A stretch of 41,919 bases of DNA from an uncultured Chlorobiaceae bacterium. Its GTDB lineage: Bacteria; Bacteroidota; Chlorobiia; Chlorobiales; Chlorobiaceae. The notes beneath the pieces were generated by a model. It saw only the letters and a list, made by a program, of their open reading frames with translations. It had not been told where the DNA came from and ran no database searches. Shown here piece after piece: positions 38,767 to 41,919 of this stretch. The position numbers were made by a program, and so were the translations under genes. The stretch is from contig CAIJWE010000077.1 in the NCBI GenBank assembly GCA_903824295.1, positions 1 to 41,919 of the forward strand, in the 5' to 3' direction. Within the stretch, counting starts at the first letter, position 1, and the number at the start of each line of letters is the position of its first letter.

Positions 38767-40623
38767 TTAAAAGCTCAGAGCAGCTTCAACAATCTGTTCG
38801 GCTTTGGCATTAGGCAGGTAAAAATAGCGACCACCGAGTTTCTGGGCAAGCTTGGGTGCTTCGCCCCTCGACAGATAATTCATCTGCGTATCAATAACAA
38901 TGGAGGCTACACCATCAGCCTGGATAGAGAGCGAAAGCGCCTCTATCTCCTTTTCAAGCAGCTCCTTGGACATTTTTTCTGCGTTCGGGTCAAAGGTGGC
39001 CTGCAACCCGATATTGCCGCGACCGTCGGTGATAAGCACAAACATGATCTGTGAAATCCCTTTGGTGCGCGCCTGCTTTGCAGTCTCCCAACCAAGATAG
39101 AGTGCAGAAGCAAGGGGTGTCCCGCCTCCTGTAGGAAGCACATCAAGCTCGCGTTTTGCACGGTCAACACTCTGGGAGGGTGGCAAAAGAACCTGAGCCT
39201 GCTTTCCACGGAAGGAGATGAGGGAGACTTGGTCGCGATGCACGTAAGCATTCTGCAGAAGACTTGCCACTGCGCCCTTGGCCTGGCGCATTCGGTTCAG
39301 CGCCATGGAGCCCGAGGCATCGACCATGAAAATAAAGAGTGTCCCCGACTTGTCGCGGAAGCGCTTGATCTTCACGTCATCTTTGGTGATAAGCAAGGCG
39401 GTTTTGGGCCTACCGGCCATTTTGCTGTCACGACGGCGAGTCTCCTGCCAGGGTGCCGCAGAAATGAGTGTCGGGATAAGCGCAACTTTATTGGTACGCA
39501 TCTCACCGGGCTGGGCCCGTACAAAACGTCCGCGTTTGTTGTTTAGCGCTTCGCCACGGCTGCCGGTCGTTGTTTTCTTTTTTGACGCCAGAGAGATATT
39601 CAAAATATTGTCAGGCAACTCCATCTCGATAGCATCCATCATCAACTCCTCGATCATATCAGGAGTCTCCTTCTTCTCCTCTTCAGCTTCGGCGTCCGGA
39701 GTATCGGCCTGCGCCTCGTCATCTTCACCTTCCGGCTCCTCCTCCTCTGGCGGTTCCTCCTGGGGAGGCATATCGTCCGCTGCGGCTTCCCTTTCGGGCA
39801 TACGGGTCGCACGGGGAATAAGCACGAGCTTGATGGCCTGTTTCATATCCTCCTCCTCAACATCAGTACGCTGAGCGAGAGCGGCTGCGGCTATTGCAGC
39901 ACGAACCGTAAAGATATCGACACGGTTTCCCTCAACGCCGAGGCTGATGGCCGTCTGAATCAGCGCCCGAATCTGCTCGTCGGTAATTGAAACACGCGGC
40001 AGCAATTCACGGGCAGCCTGGATAAAACCGGTAAGCATCCTCAGCTCATCACGGGTATCCTCTTCATCTCTCGTACCAAGTACGATATTGACTATTTTTT
40101 TGCGTGCCCTGTAGTCGTTCTGCGCGGTAAAAGGGACAATAATCCCGATACGGTCGAGCAATCCCATGCGCACCTCGCCATCGGTAGGATCATAGGTGCC
40201 TACCAGCATGAACTTCGCCGGATGCACCTCACTGAGTCCTTCGCGCTCAACGAGCACTTCGCCGCGCGAAATGGCATCCATGATGTGCGATACCGCAGAG
40301 CTGTCGAGAAGGCTGATGGAGTCGACATAGAGCACTCCACCATGCGCCTTTGAGAGGACGCCGTGCTGGACAACGCGCACTCCGGTTGCAAGGGTTGCCT
40401 CCAGGTCAACGCCACCGATCAGACGATCTTCGGTAACGTTCAGGGGGAGTTCCACGAAAGGTGTCCCTTCGGGAAGAATATCAGCAAATGCCCTGGCGAG
40501 CGTCGACTTTCCCGACCCCACGGCCGAAGGAATAACAACACCGCCAAGTTCAGAATCAACGGCCAGCAGCATGAGCGCCTGCTTGGCCAGATCCATCCCT
40601 ACGATATCGGTAAAAGCTATCAT
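38767..40623 (-). CDS. bchD: Magnesium chelatase subunit D
   Basis: 618 residues. AAA+ N-terminus with Walker A-like GSGKSTLARAF, sensor regions and the LVGTYDP stretch, a very acidic Pro/Glu linker (about residues 285-330), and a C-terminal von Willebrand A domain whose MIDAS is VDASGSM (D435, S437, S439). BchD forms a hexamer platform with BchI. ATG 40623 overlaps the bchI stop by one base (TAATG), so they are translationally coupled. Confidence 0.97.
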   Translation of the reverse strand: MIAFTDIVGMDLAKQALMLLAVDSELGGVVIPSAVGSGKSTLARAFADILPEGTPFVELPLNVTEDRLIGGVDLEATLATGVRVVQHGVLSKAHGGVLYVDSISLLDSSAVSHIMDAISRGEVLVEREGLSEVHPAKFMLVGTYDPTDGEVRMGLLDRIGIIVPFTAQNDYRARKKIVNIVLGTRDEEDTRDELRMLTGFIQAARELLPRVSITDEQIRALIQTAISLGVEGNRVDIFTVRAAIAAAALAQRTDVEEEDMKQAIKLVLIPRATRMPEREAAADDMPPQEEPPEEEEPEGEDDEAQADTPDAEAEEEKKETPDMIEELMMDAIEMELPDNILNISLASKKKTTTGSRGEALNNKRGRFVRAQPGEMRTNKVALIPTLISAAPWQETRRRDSKMAGRPKTALLITKDDVKIKRFRDKSGTLFIFMVDASGSMALNRMRQAKGAVASLLQNAYVHRDQVSLISFRGKQAQVLLPPSQSVDRAKRELDVLPTGGGTPLASALYLGWETAKQARTKGISQIMFVLITDGRGNIGLQATFDPNAEKMSKELLEKEIEALSLSIQADGVASIVIDTQMNYLSRGEAPKLAQKLGGRYFYLPNAKAEQIVEAALSF

Positions 40624-41831
40624 TATACGGCTTCCGCTTCTCCGAGGATTTTAGCGAGTTCACGATCAATTTTTTCACCGGCATCAAGGGTTTCGAGAGG
40701 ATCCTTGCGCAAACGGTGACGCAGGCAGAGGCCGGCAATCTCTTTAACATGCTTCATGGTCACAACCGTCTCTCCACGGAAAGCGGCATGGGCAAACGCA
40801 GTACGGGTAATGGTGAGTTCACCACGGTGACCGTCAATACCAAGGTTCATACAGAGCTTTGCAATATCGGTCAGCACCTCATCGGTCATACTCACTTCAG
40901 GTAGCAGCTCCTTGGCTGTCTGGATCTTTTTCTGGAGCTTCTGCTGTTCGCGATTGTACTTTTTCATAAAGGCTTCAGGATCTTCATCAAACTCCCGGCG
41001 GCGTTTGACAATATCAACACGTTTTGCAATATCAAGAATCGTGATGATACGGGCATGGAGACCAAAACGGTCAAGAAGCTGAGGACGCAGCTCACCCTCT
41101 TCAGGGTTACCGGAACCGACAAGCACAAAACGGGCAGGATGGCGAATACTGATACCTTCGCGTTCAACCACATTCTGGCCACTTGCTGCAACGTCAAGCA
41201 AGACATCGACAAGATGGTCGTCAAGCAGATTGACCTCATCGATATAGAGGAAGCCACGGTTTGCCTGGGCAAGAAGACCCGGCTCAAAAGCTTTTACACC
41301 ACTGGTAAGCGCCTGTTCGATATCGATGGTACCGCAGACCCGATCTTCAGTTGCGCCAAGCGGAAGGTCAACAACCGGCACAGGAATTTTTTCTGTTTTA
41401 AGGGTAGCAGGATCAATAGCCTTATGGCCCTTTTTGGACTCTTCTCCTTCAACATATTGGTCGATGGTACGATTATAGGTATCGCCCTCAACGCGGTCAA
41501 TAAGAGGAAGCACTTCGGCAAGCGCCCTGACCGTTGTACTTTTTCCGGTACCCCTGTGGCCCATGACAAGCACACCTCCGATTCTCGGATCAATGATATT
41601 GAGTATCAGACTGAGCTTCATTTCCTCCTGACCTACAATTGCTGTAAAAGGAAAGGCTTGGCCGGACTTCTTCTTTGCGGCAGGCTTGACTGCTTTTTTG
41701 AGTTCCGGAGTTGCCGTGACCGTTGAACTCGCCTTTGCCTTTACCGTAGCAGGTTTCTTTGCTGCAGTTTTTTTTGCAACTGTTTCAGTCTGAGTCATAA
41801 TTGATCGTTTGGTTAATACCTGTTTCTCCAT
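40623..41831 (-). CDS. bchI: Magnesium chelatase ATPase subunit I
   Basis: 402 residues from ATG 41831; ATG 41798 would give 391. A Lys/Ala-rich N-terminal extension (about 50 residues) precedes the AAA+ module: GHRGTGKSTTV (Walker A, near 91), FLYIDEVNLLDDH (Walker B) and SGNPEEGELRPQLLDRFGL (sensor/arginine-finger region). It powers Mg insertion by ATP hydrolysis. First gene of bchID; the region upstream (41832-41919) should hold the promoter, but I see no convincing -35/-10 pair. Confidence 0.97.
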   Translation of the reverse strand: MEKQVLTKRSIMTQTETVAKKTAAKKPATVKAKASSTVTATPELKKAVKPAAKKKSGQAFPFTAIVGQEEMKLSLILNIIDPRIGGVLVMGHRGTGKSTTVRALAEVLPLIDRVEGDTYNRTIDQYVEGEESKKGHKAIDPATLKTEKIPVPVVDLPLGATEDRVCGTIDIEQALTSGVKAFEPGLLAQANRGFLYIDEVNLLDDHLVDVLLDVAASGQNVVEREGISIRHPARFVLVGSGNPEEGELRPQLLDRFGLHARIITILDIAKRVDIVKRRREFDEDPEAFMKKYNREQQKLQKKIQTAKELLPEVSMTDEVLTDIAKLCMNLGIDGHRGELTITRTAFAHAAFRGETVVTMKHVKEIAGLCLRHRLRKDPLETLDAGEKIDRELAKILGEAEAV

Positions 41832-41919
41832 GAACAGTGAAATTATTCACCGGAAAAGGCTTACTGTTTTTATGAGCTAAATAAAAGAGATTGAATTTAT
41901 GCTTTTAGAAAGACAATAG

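Overview
The window comes from a green sulfur bacterium (Chlorobiaceae; a Chlorobium/Pelodictyon-type genome is the best guess). The main evidence is a magnesium-chelatase locus (bchI, bchD and an H-subunit of the kind found beside bchD-bchI, i.e. bchT) on a background of ordinary bacterial housekeeping genes. The species cannot be fixed from the sequence alone.

Layout. Positions 1 to about 20.6 kb form an accessory, defence-rich region. It holds a FitAB/VapBC-type toxin-antitoxin pair (left gene cut by the window edge), a two-gene NTPase system (P-loop ATPase plus a 1588-residue TPR-metallophosphoesterase-NACHT-FGE/C-lectin fusion) downstream of arfB and a HAD hydrolase, a second VapBC pair, a YgiT-type zinc-finger protein with the wreck of a DUF4258 partner, a 1541-residue SF1 helicase-nuclease, a metallophosphoesterase next to a frameshifted FGE-like gene, a NYN-domain RNase-like protein, a von Willebrand A protein divergent from an XRE regulator with two matching operators, a MazEF pair and a secreted P4-type acid phosphatase.

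Positions 20.8 to 41.9 kb are conserved core: TPP riboswitch-thiC; greA-orf-tpiA; trpE-htrA; def-fmt-lepA-lepB; three serine tRNAs with different anticodons in a row; guaB; a 45-bp palindromic tandem repeat; and bchT, bchD, bchI. The last three supply Mg insertion into protoporphyrin IX for (bacterio)chlorophyll synthesis.

The most interesting element is the 0.77-6.9 kb operon. The last ~33 residues of its giant protein sit where diversity-generating retroelements (DGRs) write variation into C-lectin/FGE folds. The codons there are rich in NNC triplets, as expected from AAC mutagenesis. No reverse transcriptase or template repeat lies in the window, so it would have to be a remote target. A second FGE-like gene at 15.2-16.0 kb has a similar C-terminus but carries a one-base frameshift. 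Together they suggest a diversified, STAND-NTPase-based conflict system; this is inference and needs the rest of the genome to test.
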